A stretch of 64,000 bases of DNA from Hyphomicrobium methylovorum (GTDB taxonomy: Bacteria > Pseudomonadota > Alphaproteobacteria > Rhizobiales > Hyphomicrobiaceae). Both the position numbers and the translations under genes were made by a program. The DNA lies in the NCBI RefSeq assembly GCF_013626205.1, contig NZ_QHJE01000001.1, positions 3,266,501 to 3,330,500 on the forward strand, given 5' to 3'. This document shows, one piece after another, positions 63,670-64,000 of this stretch. Within the stretch, counting starts at the first letter, position 1. The number at the start of each line of letters is the position of its first letter. The notes below the pieces were generated by a model that had not been told where the DNA came from, did no database searches, and saw only the letters and a list, made by a program, of their open reading frames with translations.

Positions 63670-64000
63670 CGCTGTCGCCGGTTTGGCAGGCGCCATTCGG
63701 CGATATACGAAGTTCGGCGGCGACGCTTCTGCGCTTTCCATCTCAGCCGCCTGAACGAAGGCGGTGTGGTGGCTCGAAAGTTTGCAAGCCGGATCGGTGT
63801 TCGTCGGATCGCCCGTGAAGGCCATTGCCTGGCAACGGCAGCCGCCAAAGTCGACTTCCGCACGCGGGCAACTGCGGCATGGCTCTTTCATCCAGCTCGT
63901 ACCGCGATACTTCTCGAACGCCTGCCCATGCAGCCAGATGTCGGCGAGGCGTTTGTCTTTCACGTTGTCGAACTCAAGACCGGGGATCGATTCGGCTGCG
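63664..64000 (-). CDS. pqqE: PQQ biosynthesis radical SAM enzyme PqqE, C-terminal part only
   Basis: The last ~112 residues of PqqE, read from the window edge: [20 protein letters not shown], then [29 protein letters not shown] with the SPASM-domain cysteines, [12 protein letters not shown], and a short tail. PqqE crosslinks Glu and Tyr of PqqA. The N-terminal radical-SAM domain lies beyond the window. pqqBCD are probably upstream of it. The matching PqqA precursor is encoded 24 kb away at 39429, unless a second copy exists outside. Confidence 0.92.
   Translation of the reverse strand, partial: AAESIPGLEFDNVKDKRLADIWLHGQAFEKYRGTSWMKEPCRSCPRAEVDFGGCRCQAMAFTGDPTNTDPACKLSSHHTAFVQAAEMESAEASPPNFVYRRMAPAKPATAK

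Overview
The window looks like chromosome of a Hyphomicrobium-like methylotrophic alphaproteobacterium. The evidence is the gene content, not a database match. It carries tetrahydromethanopterin (H4MPT)/methanofuran C1 genes (fae, mtdB, mch, beta-RFAP synthase, mfnB, mfnF, a dmrA-like reductase), PQQ genes (pqqA and the 3' end of pqqE), a PQQ/lanthanide-type ABC cluster, and Rhizobiales-style housekeeping order (trpGDC-moaC-moeA; ppiD-trpE; tpiA-secG-pyrG-kdsA). The DNA is GC-rich. I saw no tRNA, rRNA, insertion sequence, integrase or CRISPR array.

Layout. 1-8 kb: FkbM methyltransferase, secreted protein, HAD phosphatase, an ECF42-type sigma factor between a YCII-domain gene and a VOC gene, a DHFR-like protein resembling dihydromethanopterin reductase DmrA, and an aldehyde dehydrogenase. 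8-15 kb: a four-gene signalling locus resembling the Ralstonia phcBSRQ quorum-sensing operon, with PhcS and PhcR apparently fused and two PhcQ-like regulators. 15-19 kb: glutamylpolyamine synthetase and oxidase genes, then a SigF/NrsF-type sigma/anti-sigma pair. 19-25.5 kb: a molybdopterin oxidoreductase, a DUF6980-like gene with a promoter-overlapping palindrome, and a complete EF-P lysylation set (epmB, epmA, efp). 25.5-40.5 kb: molybdopterin, tryptophan, protein export, glycolysis, CTP and Kdo genes, with an orphan pqqA between pyrG and kdsA.

41-46 kb: a PQQ-associated ABC transporter cluster (exported protein, permease, ATPase, YVTN propeller, binding protein). 46-63 kb: a long C1 biosynthesis region. 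A DUF2380-like gene and a NitT/TauT-type ABC importer lead directly into mfnB, a folB-like gene, an mfnE-like kinase and a DUF447 gene. Then come mfnF, a HisA-like gene, fae, a CitG-like gene, two ATP-grasp ligases, mch, mtdB, beta-RFAP synthase, a pterin dehydratase-like gene and folK. The window ends with a class I cytochrome c and the truncated 3' end of pqqE.

Together, PQQ would serve periplasmic alcohol dehydrogenases (not in the window). The formaldehyde produced would be captured by Fae onto H4MPT and oxidised through MtdB and Mch, while the neighbouring genes build the H4MPT and methanofuran cofactors. The formyltransferase/hydrolase genes (fhc) and the alcohol dehydrogenases must lie elsewhere.
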